From the NCBI GenBank assembly GCA_004335635.1, contig QAXH01005680.1, positions 1 through 55,533 of the forward strand: a DNA stretch of 55,533 nucleotides, given 5' to 3'. The notes beneath the pieces were generated by a model. It had not been told where the DNA came from and made no database searches. It worked only from the letters and a program-made list of their open reading frames with translations. Positions 43,101 through 55,469 of this stretch are shown piece by piece (the stretch's first letter is position 1; each line of letters starts with the position of its first letter). Source of the stretch: Chloromonas sp. AAM2 (lineage: Eukaryota; Chlorophyta; Chlorophyceae; Chlamydomonadales; Chlamydomonadaceae). Both the position numbers and the translations under genes were made by a program.

Positions 43101-46100
43101 GCGCGGCGGGAGACGATTCGCACGGTGGTCGCGCCGTCTGCGACGCAATGCATTCCAACGTATCAGTCTCAGTCTCAGATAATCCAATCGCTATTGCTCA
43201 CCTGCCTTGCAGGTTCAAGCGCTTCAGGGTCGTCTGGACGCGGATTGGTTCCTGATCCTCGAGCAGGACCAGATTCAGGGCGCACCCATCACGCATGCCG
43301 TCCACGGTCAGGCAGGAGCACTCCAAGATCTGGAGGATCAGCTAAGGGGGGACATTGATGCGTTGAAGGCAAAAGTAGACGCATCTGTGGCGGCTGCCAT
43401 GCAGCAAGCAGCCAGTGCAGCCAAACTGTCCGAAGAAGCTGCGGCAGCTGCAGCTGCTGCGGGAGCGGCTGCTGCTGGTTCTGAAGCAGCGGCTGCTGGA
43501 TCTCAGGAGGTTGAGGAGCTGCGGTGTACATTACAAGAGCAGGAGCATGTGCTCGAGGCTGCCAGGGAACGCATTGAGGAGGTGGCAGTACAGGTACGCC
43601 AATGGCTCTTTAAGTCATGTTGACTGGTACCAAACATGAGTTGAACACGTGTACGTGCTGCCATACTACCAAGTCCCTCTACTGTTAGCGACTTATGCCT
43701 TGGCTCACCATTGGGAATGATACACACATTAACCTGTTTCAGCTGCCTTGTTGACAGCTACGTGGGTTGAGGCGCCATTGAGCTGGCATGTTTGCTCTTC
43801 TGTGCTTGCAGTTTGATGCCAGCCTGACACACGAGCGGGAGGAGCGGCTGTCCCGCGCTGCCCAGGACTCGAAGGCGCTCGACACGCTCACTGAAGCTGT
43901 GGACGAACTGTACACAGGGCTGGAGGCAGAGAGAGCTGCGAGGATCACAGCAGCCTCGTCTGCAGCACCTCAAGCTAGTGAGCAGCCACAAGCAAGAGGG
44001 CCGCTCTTGCCAGTCTCGACCACAGCAATTGCTGCAGCAGCAGCGCCATCTATCCAAGCCAGCAGAGCCGCAGCAGCGGCAATAGCAACGGCTGCTCTAG
44101 CACAGGCTCCAGCATCCAAGATACCCAGCAGTATGAAGGCCACCATACCTGTGCCAGCTGATGACAAGGCCCGAGCAGCTGCTTCACCCACACAGACCGC
44201 CACCTCTGTTGCAAGCCTCTCTAGTACTTTAACAGCTGCAGCCACTCTTGCGGCTGCCACTCCTATTATCTCTGCCGGTTTGGTGCCTGCTGCACCCACC
44301 CTCCAAACAGCAGCATTGTCGGCTACCGTGGCTGCAGCACACACGACAATGGAACGTCAAGATGCGTCTGACAGTGACAACCACACTATCCAGCCTGTAT
44401 CCCAGGCCGCTACCCTTACCTATGCCATACACGAGCCCAACGCCGTGCATGCATCAAACACCGCTCAACCACCTGCTACGCTAGAACTGTCACGTAACTG
44501 GAGCCTTAGTGACATGGACGGTCTCAGCCCCCCTCCAAAAGCGTCTGGCACACAGCCCCTGCCAGCCCCAAAGGTCGGTTCGACCCCTGCCCTGACCCGA
44601 GCACTACCCTCCCCCTCAGTACCTGCTGACTCCTTGAACAGCCCCACTGATGCAGAGCTATCACACTACTCCCGATCCCAGGATCACCTACAGGTGCGCT
44701 GTGGTCATTAGTCATCATCGCTTGTGGGGTTGCCAGAGGTCAGGATATGTGGTAGTCTAGCTGCAATGCAGCTGCGCAGGTTCAGCCCACTCTCTCGTGC
44801 TGCACTTATGCAGCAGCCTGCCGCATGCATCATACAATGTCAGACACACACCTTTGACTACGTCATCCAAGTCGCAGTATCGTGGTCATGCTCGTTGATA
44901 TGTGCCTGTGCTATGCAGGCTGTTGAGGCTCTGTTGACCACCCGTGAGCCCACACCCACCAGTGACGACCGCTCCCCCGGCTCCCTGGGGGACGTCACAC
45001 CCCTGCCAGGCGTGTTCCGGCCCCAGCCAGTGCAACCCCTCACCACACCGCACCGACCCTTGTCCCTCTCCCTGTCAACCTCCGCTGATCAAGACCTTAC
45101 TGCGGCACTGCCAGCACGCCAACTGGAAGAGATCCTTGGCGACATGCAGCACTCACATGCATCCCTGCAAACCACTACACAGCCTGACTCTGAACACAGC
45201 GTACAACCTTCAATACCAGTGGTGGAACCGGCCACTGCATCTACACCAGTCGAGAAAGCTTCAGCGCTTGGTAACTTGCCGCCACTCAAAGGCATGGGCC
45301 AGTCTGCGTTGCCACGACTCGCACCGGCGCCTCAGGTCGAGGTACAAGCACAGCAGGAGAGCGCACTGCCCAAGGGACTGCCACCTGCACCTCAAGGCCT
45401 GCCAGCCGCTGCAATCACTGCGACATACGTGGGTGCTGCTGCTAACGTGACCAGCGCGGCGCGTGAGCGCTTCAAGCGCAGCAGCAGCGGCAGTGGAGTG
45501 CACGCCGGGCGCTCTACGTCCAACCCTTCGCTTGACACCGACATCCCCACGGATGACGAATTGGGGGACGTTATTGTGGTGAGTGTGCTGACTCACCCTA
45601 ATCTTGCACCTTATTGCGTTGGAGGACGTTCATGGGTCAGGGGAGTGTGCAAGGGTCAGGCTCAATTCATGAACCAGCTTGATGGCTGGTTGGTAAGAAA
45701 TCTGTGGCGTGTCTCCTGCTGCGCCGCGATTTAGGACGGTGCTGCTTCACACCAAACTTCTGCTGAACCATGACTATGGAGGGAGGCGTGATATATAAGA
45801 TTTAAAAACTCTCATGCTGACTCACATGAGGGGAGGGACTCCAGCCCGTCCAACCTACAAGCGAAGGGCATTGCGACAAACCGCTTTTGCCATCAACTGG
45901 GTATCACACATGCTTGGTGTACTTTGTCTTGTGTGCGCACTGCCAGGACGATGACCTGGGTGAGCTGCCCCCCGAGTACACGTCACACCAGGACACTGGT
46001 CTGGACAGCGGCCTGACAACCAGTCAAGCATCACCACCACAGAAGGCCATGCCAGGGCAAGAGTCACCACCGCCAAGTGGTCCAGGTAGTAGAAGACACC

Positions 46101-49100
46101 TGCGTGATGCCTGGTGCAAGACACTGTCGGCACAATGCAGCACGCGCCCATGATGTTAGAAATCGCTTCACTGTTCTTGCCACTACGTGTTGCTTCCACA
46201 GGCAGCTTGCTAGCTGTGATAGACATGTTGCTGCACAGCAGCCGGCAGTGCATTGCCACGGTCCTGCTACTGCGAACTGCGAGTATCACGGTGCTGAAGT
46301 AGCAGCTGGTCACTTTACATATTCATTCCATGAAGGAACAAGTCTTGTGGGCGATGCTTGACAGATAGCATTCAGTCATGTCCAAGGTTTCCCTTCTGCA
46401 GGCACCTCATCAGCTCTGCTCAACAATCATGTTGCTGCCTAGCTTCTGGCAGTGCATGGCAACCATCAGGATGACCACAAGAGATCTGCCTGTCCATGCC
46501 TTATTGCAGACGACAGCACTCCTCAGGCAGCAGAGCACACAACACCTAGCAGCCTTGCCTTGTCATCGGATAGCGCCGATCTCAATGAGATGTCTGCCGA
46601 GGCAGGCAGGCTGGCAGACATGCTCACCACGCCAGGAGCCACCGGCGGCCGCCCAAGCCTGGAAGGCCTTACAGGCGCCCGCATGAGCATGGCAGGAAAG
46701 GCTGTGGACGGAATGGCCATTAACTTTGCTGATGCTGGCCAAGCGAGCGATGCTGCAGAGAACACGGGTGCAGACATGCCTGGTGCTGACCTTCTGCCCC
46801 TGGGGGGTGACGGTGGACGCGAGCTTGAACACGACAGCGTGGGTTCTGCTGGGGAGGGTGGGTTGGAGGCACTGGGGCTGGGGCTGGATGAGAACAGCCT
46901 AGGGTCTGTGGGGTTGGATGCGGACGCCTCTCATGACTTGCCAGGACTTGACTCGCTGGTTGCAGTCAGTGGTGATGGCATCCCACACGTCCGTGGAAGC
47001 CTGGGTTTCGGAGATCTGGTGGGTGAGGAAGAAGGGGACGATTCCGACAAGTCGTCTGAGTGGTCGTCTCATCACGGGTCCGACCTGTCGTCAGCCCCCT
47101 CAGCTAGCATGATGTACACAGCACCATCAGCGCAGGCGGATGCTGGCCCGAGTCCAGCGGCCGCTGCTGCTGCAATGAACCGCAACCCGCTGGCCTTGCG
47201 CCGGCCCAACGACGGGTCATTATCAGACGACGAGGAAATTGAGGTGTTTGCACGCCCTGGAGCAACAGCCAGGTCAAGTCCGCTTGACAGGGCCGTATTG
47301 CCGGCACTGAGCGCATCAGGACCACAAGAGCAACTGTCCTTGGAGGAGACCAGCGCCACGCCCACCGACCCTGGCAGCTACATGCTGGTCATCACCACGG
47401 GTGGGAAAGTGGGTGCAGGCATGCACGAGACGCTGCATGTGACCTTGCACGGGGATGAGGGCAGTGGGACAGTGGTGGTGCCTAACCCTGGGCCCCAGGG
47501 ACCCCGGTTTCAGCGCGGTGGAACGGATGTGGTGCGGCTTGAGGCGGGACAGCACCTGGGCGACATCAGTGAGCTGCGAGTGTGGCACACTGGTCAGGTG
47601 CGCCAGGGCGGCCACACGCCTGCCATTGCAGCAAACTATGTCTGAGAGCGTGTGGGATTTCACAGGTGTGGGCACTAGGATCAGAACCACGGTTGAATCG
47701 CAATACGGCCTGCTGATAATCTTCATGCAAATCCATGATGGCTGCTATATGTGAAATCAGCAAAGCCGTCAATCGCCTCTTGCCGTCCTGCGTGCATTTG
47801 CAAGAAATCTGTGCCATGTAGCTGACATACCACTGTTGACTTGACGTGAGTGTTTTCATTTTCCTCCCGCCTGCTCGTTCCTTGCAACACAGGGTTTCAG
47901 CGAGTCTTGGAATGTGGAGCGTGTGTTAGTGCAGCACCCTGCCTCCGGCACAGAGGTTGAGTTTGTGATCAACGACTGGGTGCGGGGCGGGCAGATGGCG
48001 GGCCGCGCCTACGAGCCCGGTGTGCGCCAGCCCGGGGCCCTCAGCCAGGAGAGCAGTGCTGCATCCATAGACTTCCCAAGTACTGCTTCTACACCACTGG
48101 CACGTGCTGGCTCAACAGGGGAGCAGGCCAGTGGTGGGGTTGGAATAGGCGGCAGTGGTGGGATAGGCAGATCTGGAGCGATTCCCTACGCTCTTCACAA
48201 GGGCGTGGGTGGAAGGGCAGGCTATGGGGATGAATCGATGTCCTTGGATCTGGATACTGAGGAGGATAGTGTTGACGATGAGCTGCCTATCTTTGGGATT
48301 TCTAGTGGCCTTCCCGTGATAAAGGTTCCGTCACCAGGCAGCGCAGTGGCTGACGGTTTGAAACACAGGCCACCAGGAGTGGTGTTGGATGAAGATGTGG
48401 AGGACGTTTCTTTATCCACGGGGCTTGCCTGGAATACAAACCCGCTGTCGATGGATAATCCAGTTGCGGAGGGTGCAAGGGAAGCACAAACGGGGCAGGG
48501 TGTAGGGCGGCAAGGTGGTGCGCAGGCAACAACACCAAGAGCGGGGATGGGCGGGCGGCCTCCGCTGCCGCCTACCCCTACACAGCCAACTACGGGTCAA
48601 ATTGCACGCAGCGGCTCAGTGCCACGTGGTGCAAACACGCAGCTGACTGCGGCTGCTTTGGGTCTGTCCGAGAGCGGCAGCATGGAGGGGTCTCAGCTCA
48701 CGAGGACCAACAGCGACCTGTCCTTGTCTCTGCCCGACACCAGCGCCTACATACCGTCGGGGATGGGTTCTGCAACACGAGCCAAGGCAGGGCGCAAGGT
48801 GTGTGCAAATCGAGATGTCAAGGGTAGCAAGCCTGGCACTGCTCTTGTGGAACTGCACTGCTCTTGACGGAAAGGTATGGAGTTGAGAGCTGTCGACCAT
48901 AAATTTGCGCCTGAATGTTCACGAGTCATGTCAATCCTGTCAAGGTTGAGACGCTTGCACTTGCAACAACGATAGCCCAGTATGCTCGTGTGTGCGGCAC
49001 AAATTGCGTTCTGTCCTTGCGCCCTCAGGTGCGCACTTCCGGTGGCGAGGATGATGAGTTGGCCCGCACGAGCATCGACTCGTGGGACAGCGTGGAGATG

Positions 49101-52100
49101 GGAGTGGAGCGCAGTCAGCAGTCGCTCACGTCTCTGGCGCCGGGCGGGGTCAGACCGCCCACCACTGCAGGCACAAGGTGGGCGGGGTTGGCAGCGCTCA
49201 TTCGAGGAATGACGGCTTCCATACCTTCCACAAAAGATCCAAACGACATCACAAACATGACCGAGACGCATGAGCACTCAATTTAGTGGCCGGCCTGAGA
49301 TGCGAAATCCTTGAGTGCTCTGCAGGCCAACCCTCCTGGACAGCAAGAGGGACCAGCATTGCTCTGCATCTACAGCATAACTCTGCCTGTAATGTGCTTC
49401 ACACCTGGCTTTGGCTCAGAACAGCCCACGTGTTGCTTTCCCCTTTGGTTCTTGCAGCATTGGCTACCTGGGCACCAGCGGCAAGCGCGTGTCGTTCTCC
49501 GAGTACTCGGAGCAGTTTGACTTTCCCGGCAGTCCGCTGGGCAGTGACAGCGGCAGTGTGGCCTCGCTGGACGAAGAGGATCTCATCAGGGCACAGAAAG
49601 GGTCAGTGGGGGCAGCGGGGATCAAGGCCAGGATAGATGGGTGGATGGTTTGGGACTGGGGTGTGCGCGCAGGCATGTGAGCGGCAAGGTGATTGGAGGC
49701 AGGAAGGAGTAAACAGCGGAAGGGGTGCTGACGGATGCTCACGGATGCTTATCTGATGGTAAGGATAGTTAAGGCCGCAGGCAGGAGCACAGCGGCAGCG
49801 GCGTGGTGCAGATGCATAGCAGGAGGGCCGTGGGGGTCTACTTGCAAGAAGCAGGCTTGTTATTTGCAACAAGCACGCTCTGCTGCAGCCATACATTTCA
49901 GTCTCAACCGTGTTTGCTGCATGCAGGCCTCAGGCAGAACTCACATACGATCAGTTGTTGGATCAGGAGGAGGGGAGCGGCGGGTCCGAGGCCAGTGTGA
50001 GCCCCGTGCGGCCGGGCACAGGGGGAGGGGAGGAGCGGTCGCCCCCAACAGGCACCTTCCGTAATGTGCCCCTGAGGCACCACGATGGGTCCGCTCGGCC
50101 CAACGCCGCCCGCAGCGCCATGGCCTGCAGGATCAAGGTCTTCACCGCAGACAGGTGGGGCCACACGCAGAATGCCCCTGCTAAGCAGTCCTTCCCGGAA
50201 TGAAGGCCATGTAACACACACACACACACACACACTCACACACACAGGTAGACGTACCCTCTGTCGGGTGTCTGATCAAGTTTAAAGTGTCCCTCCTCAC
50301 GCTCTGGGGTTCATCTCATCCTCCTTGGTAGACAGTCTCACATAAATCTCATATTGCCTTACATTGTGTTCAAAGGTGAAGTCACAGGCAGCAGAGAAAG
50401 GTCCACAGGCCATGCGCACGGATAGCAGGCTTTCCAAGTTGACTGACACGCAGGGGATGCATTGCAGCCGACGAAAGGATGTCCTTACCTGGTACATGAC
50501 AGCTGCACGTGGCAGGCCTTGGCCGTTGCGCAAGAATCAACAGCCCTATGAAGAGGCGTCAAGCGCAGTTTACATGTACTAGAGTACGTGTGTGTGCAGG
50601 ATGAACGCTGGTCTCGGCAGCAGCACTGTGCACCTGGAGGTGCTGGGCAACACCTGGATCATCAGCCAGGCCCTGCCCAAAGCCAAGGGAGCCTTCCAAA
50701 GAGGTTGTGTCGACCGCTTTGCCGTCACTGCACAGTCAGGTAACGGGGCCAGCACACAGGGCTAGCAACAACATCACACCAGATACCAGATGAACCGTAG
50801 ATTCGGCGGTGTATGTTGGGACCGGGTGGGCCAGCGAGCAAGTGGGGCTGCTAGCCACTTGTGTGTGTGCAACCAAGTTCTTTAATGCTTGCAAGTTTGT
50901 AAGGCTGAATCGCTACCTCAGCCTGCCACTAGTAGCGACCTCCCAGTCGTGGGAATTGATGGCCATTGTCAACGCTGAGAGCACATCATGTCGCCTGTCC
51001 CTCGATTGCTGTCGGGCTCAAGGCTGTGTGTGCCTGTGTGAGCACGTGTGTGTCCCTCAAGGCTGTGTGTGCCTGTGTGTGTACGTGTGTGTGTCCCTCA
51101 AGGCTGTGTGTGCACGTGTGTGCACGTGTGTGTGTCCCTCACGGCTGTGTGTGCACGTGTGTGCACGTGTGTGTGTCCCTCAAGGCTGTGTGTGCCTGTG
51201 TGTGCAAGTGTGTGTCTCCCTCAAGGCTGTGTGTGCACGTGTATGCACGTGTGTGCACGTGTGTGTGTCCCTCAAGGCTGTGTGTGCACGTGTGTCCACG
51301 TGTGCAGGTGAGCTGGGCGAGGTGCTAGCCATCAAGGTGTGGCACGAGGGCATGTCCGGGGGCGGCGGGCCGGGCAGGCTGGCAGGGCTGGGCGAGAGCC
51401 GCTGGTGCCTCAACCAAGTGGTTATTGAAAACAAGATGAGGGGCGTCAGGTAAGCATCGTACAGGGGAAAGTTGGCAGGCCATGGCATCTTGTAGCGACA
51501 TGAGAAGAGACAGGGCGAAGAGGAAAGACAGAACGGATGACGGACGAGAAACGGACACGGAAAGACGTGCATGCCCAAGTGTAGCCTTGCCCACTTCGTT
51601 CCTGTGGCTCTGCACAGACTGTACCGACAACAATTGTAAGTAACGTGGCCAAATTCCCGCAAGCACTCCTCGCTTCAATCAAATCCGCATCGTGTTAGCT
51701 GCACACGTGCCATTTCATCCTATGCTATGGGTGCAAGGAGAGCCCGCATGTGTGTGTGTGTGGCTGCAGGTATGTGTTTTGCAACTCAGAGCGGGGCGGT
51801 TGGCTGGCTGCCGGGCGGCGGCACGCGGTGGTGCTGAAGCCGCAGGTGGAGCGGCTGGACGAGCTGGAGGACCTGCGGCTGGTCCAGCAGCAGGTGCAGC
51901 AGCAGATACAGGTACGGACTGGCTAGAGGAAGTCAAGCGACACAACTGGTTGTTCGCGGTTGTTCCTTGCCAACACCAGGTGTCTGTGCCTCAGCATCGC
52001 TTTGAGGAAACGTAGGTTGATGTCCGGTCAGCCTGACAAGTCAAGCACAGTGTAAGCGCTGCACGGTCTGCTACATGGCCACTGATGACGATGGTTCACT

Positions 52101-52291
52101 GAGAGCACCCTGTGCAGTGTCCAGAGTTGCGTGCATGAGTCCTGAGTTGCGTGCAACAGTCCGGCTGTCTGAACGTGCTTGTGCAGGCCAGCGGTCAGCC
52201 TGACGACCGCAAGACCCTTGCCTCAAGACTCAACAAGATTGGGCAGATGATCGGAGCGCTGGCCAAGGGCAAGCGGCCCAGCACTGGTTGA
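37192..52291 (+). CDS. Giant coiled-coil protein with two C-terminal PLAT/LH2 domains, 25 exons, about 2442 aa
   Basis: Exons: 37192-37329, 37746-38019, 38314-38460, 38826-38950, 39170-39290, 39451-39803, 39961-40011, 40256-40441, 40832-41001, 41356-41599, 41939-42039, 42554-42866, 43213-43593, 43812-44693, 44919-45578, 45947-46085, 46510-47597, 47893-48798, 49029-49177, 49458-49601, 49927-50154, 50600-50739, 51308-51449, 51770-51911, 52187-52291; all phases agree. Residues about 1-200 are basic and Ser/Arg-rich. About 210-1110 form long coiled coils (RLESRLSGLESSQARGASEL, LQELQRRVEELRAQQQETQE). About 1110-1700 are Ala/Pro/Ser/Thr low-complexity. PLAT domain 1 spans about 1718-1825 (YMLVITTGGKVGAGMHETL through WNVERVLVQHP). 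After an acidic, Ser-rich linker, PLAT domain 2 spans about 2256-2376 (ACRIKVFTADRMNAGLGSST, then CVDRFAVTAQSG, then CLNQVVIENK). A short helical tail follows. PLAT domains bind lipid membranes or proteins, so a cytoskeletal, ciliary or membrane scaffold role is inferred. I recognise no named ortholog. Confidence 0.88.
50211..50247. repeat. (AC)n microsatellite in PLAT-gene intron
   Basis: About 17 AC units with one interruption, in the intron between exons 21 and 22. Confidence 0.95.
51027..51307 (+). repeat. Minisatellite in PLAT-gene intron 22
   Basis: At least six imperfect tandem copies of a unit built from GTGTCCCTCAAGGCTGTGTG, followed by TGCACGTG or TGCCTGTG blocks. It runs to the splice acceptor of exon 23 at 51308. 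Cys/Val-rich frames through it are artefacts of the repeat. The block is polypyrimidine-free, unusually GT-rich and lies directly before an exon. Confidence 0.92.
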
Positions 52292-53022
52292 GCCACGCGG
52301 TGCTACGCTTCCTGACCATGGGCAGAAAATGCAATTCTTACTGCCAGTATCGTGAGCCCAGCGCCTGCATGGTTGGATTTCCATGGCTCGTGTTGGAAAG
52401 GACTGGATGATGTTGTCAGCAGCTGCTGCAACTGGAGGCTTGCACCTGCTGCAGCCTTGGTTTTCAGAACAGCTGGTTTGTTCAGGTGCAATCAGCCACG
52501 CATGAGAAGGCAAAACGGTAGCTGCAGTTTTGCGTGCACTGAACACCCAACACGAGGCATCCCGTCCAGGGCCAGCTTCTGATGAATATCTGCGTGTTGT
52601 GAATTTTAGCACTGACGCGTCCAGTTGCGTCCAGTGGTCAAGGCCAGGCCAGAGACTGACTTTGAGCCATGCCAGATGGTACGCTCTAGCTCATCCTAAT
52701 CCTCCTTTGCAGATGCGTCTTGCTGATTGCGGCAAGGTGACTGGCGTGCAGCCAAGCCATGCACGTCTTAAGATCAGGGAGAGCCTGCACGATCCTGCGC
52801 ACGCACCGCATTCCTTCATTTCGATCATGCACGCCTGCCCGTTCCTGCATTTCCATCGCGGAATATTCGGATCCGGCGCCGTCAGAGGCCAGAGCACCTT
52901 GAACAGGTACCTGTAAGAGCGCTGCCTGCTCGCTCCAAAAAGCTTCACTATCCGCACAGCCTGCTGCAGCAAATCACCGTGGCAAGCGCTCCGGCCAGGC
53001 CACACTTCGTGCACCCGGCACC
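52292..53022. other. Spacer with repeat R1 copy
   Basis: 3' flank of the PLAT gene and 5' flank of the phosphate transporter, containing one R1 copy at 52385-52527. No exon supported. Confidence 0.45.
52385..52527 (+). repeat. Dispersed repeat R1, copy 1
   Basis: About 143 bases (GGCTCGTGTTGGAAAGGACT through GGCAAAACGGTAGCTGCAG) match 54266-54406 in direct orientation at roughly 90 percent by eye. Confidence 0.85.
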
Positions 53023-55066
53023 ATGACCGTCGCCGACCCTGCGCTTCCGGCAGTCACATGGATTCTCGTTGTCGGCTCGTTGGGCTCGTTCGTATTCGGT
53101 GAGCTGGGTTTCGGGCCGATGACTGGCGGCAGCGGTCGCAAGCACCGGAACGTGTGCGACATCACGACTTACGCGGCTAAGCGCTGCAACACATGCGATT
53201 GCGAATGCTACTGCAGGTTATGGCACAGGCTCCAACGACGTTGCGAACGGTAGGCCAAGCCGCAAGATCTCGTCCGGGTCGGGGTTCGACGTCAGTTCTG
53301 ATGAGGTCCCTCATCGGTGACGACAATTTGTCCTGCACACGATTTGAGGCCTGCAGACAATTTCAGTCGCACAGCCTAGATGGTGTCCAGCCCGGTGTCA
53401 ATTCGATCTGCAAGCATGTTGTGCCGTGGCCCATAATAGTTTATACGGGCTGACGCACTACAGCGATCATCAAAGCCAATTTAAAGTGGGCTTAATACCG
53501 GACGAACCGATATCTCCAGAAGGACACTTGTGTCTTGCCATGCCAAAATGAGAACCATGGAGATGCCCTTTCCGCAACCTCGCAAGCAATAGTTATTACA
53601 CATCAGTTAGTTATGCACTTTGTGACACTGTTCTGCAGCGTTTGGAACATCTGTTGGATCCAAAACGCTCACCTTGCGCCAAGCAGTCATTGTGAGTAGC
53701 TGTAGCAGGTTCAGACGGCCCTGACATCTAGGTGCAGCCACCTGAGCGACAACCACATGTGGTGGAATCATCGGTCATGCAGCAGTCACTTACAGTCATC
53801 CGAGCAGGTACTTCCTACTGATGCAAAGCAGCCAGTGCAGTTGATGCTCCTGCCGTCGCTTGGGTGGTTTCTGTGAGCCAACCAACAATCAGTCAAGCGT
53901 GTTCGCTCTAGCACAGGGTACATGCATGACTGCGGAGCCGGTCTGATTTGGCTCGCCTGCAGGTTTCGCATAGCCAGGCATGTTTCAGGTTTTGTCTAGG
54001 CATAGCATACCGCCTTGCCGATGCCACATCATATACCACTTTTTCAAGGTTCACAACTGTATACCGCCATGCCAAGGTTGGTCTTGTACTGCAATTGACA
54101 CACATAGATAGCAGCTGTCTTCGAGTTCCTTGGTGCCATGCTCTTGGGCCGAGTCTCCACGGCTACCATAGCAGGTGGAGTGGCTTCCATGAGCGCTTTC
54201 GCAGATCATGTCGAGGTGGGTGTGGGGCCGAATGACGTCACCATGTTATGCATGCGGGCCAGTAAGGCTCGTGTTGGAATGGACTGGATGGTGTTGTCAG
54301 CAGCTGCTGCAACTGGAGGCTGGCACCTGCTGCAGCCTTGGTTTTCAAAACCTGGTTTGTCCAGGTGCAATCGTCCGCGCATGAGGAGGCAAAACGGTAG
54401 CTGCAGATTGCCTGCCCCTGTTCACGCTTTAACTATGTCCACTGGCAGATGCGTGTGTGCACATGTGCGGTTGTACAGATGCTCGGTAGCGCCATGGTGG
54501 TGCAAATGCCGTCGAGAGCCTGCGTGAATGCAGTCTGCAAGGTTGCGTTGCAGAAAGTATTGCCAGAAACAATATTCAAACGCACGCCACTTTATGCAGA
54601 TTTACGCGTATGGCATGATGATTGCCTTGTGGGTGGCGGGCGTGTGGCAGATCATTGCCAGTTACTTCGAGCTCAACGTTTCTGCAACTCACTCCATCAG
54701 TGAGTGGCTCATCAGCGGCTGCGGAGGTTTGAGCCTGCGTTACATGGTCTGTACACGCAAGGCCTGACACGTGGCTTTGAAGGCCCAAGCGTTCGTGCCA
54801 CCACAGCTGCAGTGGTCGTGCATGTGCATAAGGGGCTCGATTTTGGCTTGTGTTGTCACGTGGTTTTGCTGCCAAGTCACATGCCTGCCTGACAAAACAA
54901 GCACTCTGGGCCAGGTCTGGTAGTTTGCAAACTCACACAAAAAAGCTGACCCTGTGTTGCATTTGATCTGCAGTTGGTAGCATCCTTGGCTTTGCACTGG
55001 TCTATGATGGCAGCAACGCTGTGCGCTGGGCCGACCCCGATCCAGCAGCCTTCCCCCCCTACAAAG
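53023..55066 (+). CDS. PTB: PiT/PTB-type inorganic phosphate symporter, first 6 exons (gene runs off the window)
   Basis: Na+- or H+-coupled phosphate symporter of the PHO4/PiT family in the plasma membrane. Exons: 53023-53098, 53217-53249, 53639-53691, 54108-54215, 54600-54699, 54974-55066; all GT-AG and in phase, giving 154 aa so far. The start MTVADPALPAVTWILVVGSL leads into a first transmembrane span. The family signature is split over three exons: FVFG, then YGTGSNDVAN, then AFGTSVGSKTLTLRQAVI. Next come IAAVFEFLGAMLLGR, AYGMMIALWVAGVWQIIASY with the conserved NVSATHSI, and GSILGFALVYDGSNAVRW. This matches the N-terminal PHO4 repeat, and the last segment resembles green-algal PTB proteins. 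The remaining exons lie beyond 55533 or past the mobile elements at the edge. Introns 2 and 4 carry dispersed repeats R3 and R1. Confidence 0.93.
53447..53553 (+). repeat. Dispersed repeat R3, copy 2
   Basis: Matches 18439-18538 in the same orientation. It lies in intron 2 of the phosphate symporter gene. Confidence 0.75.
54266..54406 (+). repeat. Dispersed repeat R1, copy 2
   Basis: Direct repeat of 52385-52527, lying in intron 4 of the phosphate symporter gene. A frame through this copy runs on from exon 4 if the donor at 54216 is ignored, but the family sequence resumes only in exon 5. Confidence 0.85.
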
Positions 55067-55293
55067 GTACCAGTGTGTATACCATATTTCATGCAATCCA
55101 CACCTGCGAGTAAGCAGTCAATGTGTCTGGTTATCAGCACATGTCCGTTCGTGTAAGCCATCGTAAGCAAGTTGTTTTGGGGGTACTGAAAACGTTCACA
55201 GTGGCACTGAAACAAGGGCCATCGCTAATAGCGCAGCAGTAAGTAGACTTTGACAATGTACATATAGTATTTTAAAAAAACTGACATGGATGG

Positions 55294-55340
55294 CTTACAA
55301 GGAGGGAGTGCACACCAGGAAGCACGTCCAACGCAAATAC
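55294..55340 (-). repeat. Dispersed repeat R4, minus copy
   Basis: The reverse complement reads TTTGCGTTGGACGTGCTTCC then TGGTGTGCACTCCCTCCTTG, the longest and cleanest copy of this family in the window. Confidence 0.75.
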
Positions 55341-55398
55341 CAACTACTTGCGCAAATTGCAAAAATTTCTCCTAGTAAAGGGGAATCTGACCATTTCA

Positions 55399-55469
55399 GC
55401 AAGGGGTGGTGAGGCCCTTGTGGCCATCACCCCACAGAACGCCTTCCGAAAGCGTCTCGTTAGCCATAT
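55399..55469 (-). repeat. Dispersed repeat R2, copy 2
   Basis: Reverse-complement match of 16043-16117, immediately downstream of the LINE 3' end in the minus-strand sense. Confidence 0.75.

Noticed and set aside
43400..43500. Ala-rich runs that could be sequencing or assembly artefacts
   Set aside because: They occur in phase within a long coiled-coil exon, with varied codons and heptad-like spacing, so they look like genuine low-complexity coding.
50809..51453. 214-aa plus-strand frame rich in Cys and Val
   Set aside because: It is the GT-rich minisatellite in an intron of the PLAT gene read through; only the last part (51308-51449) is a real exon.
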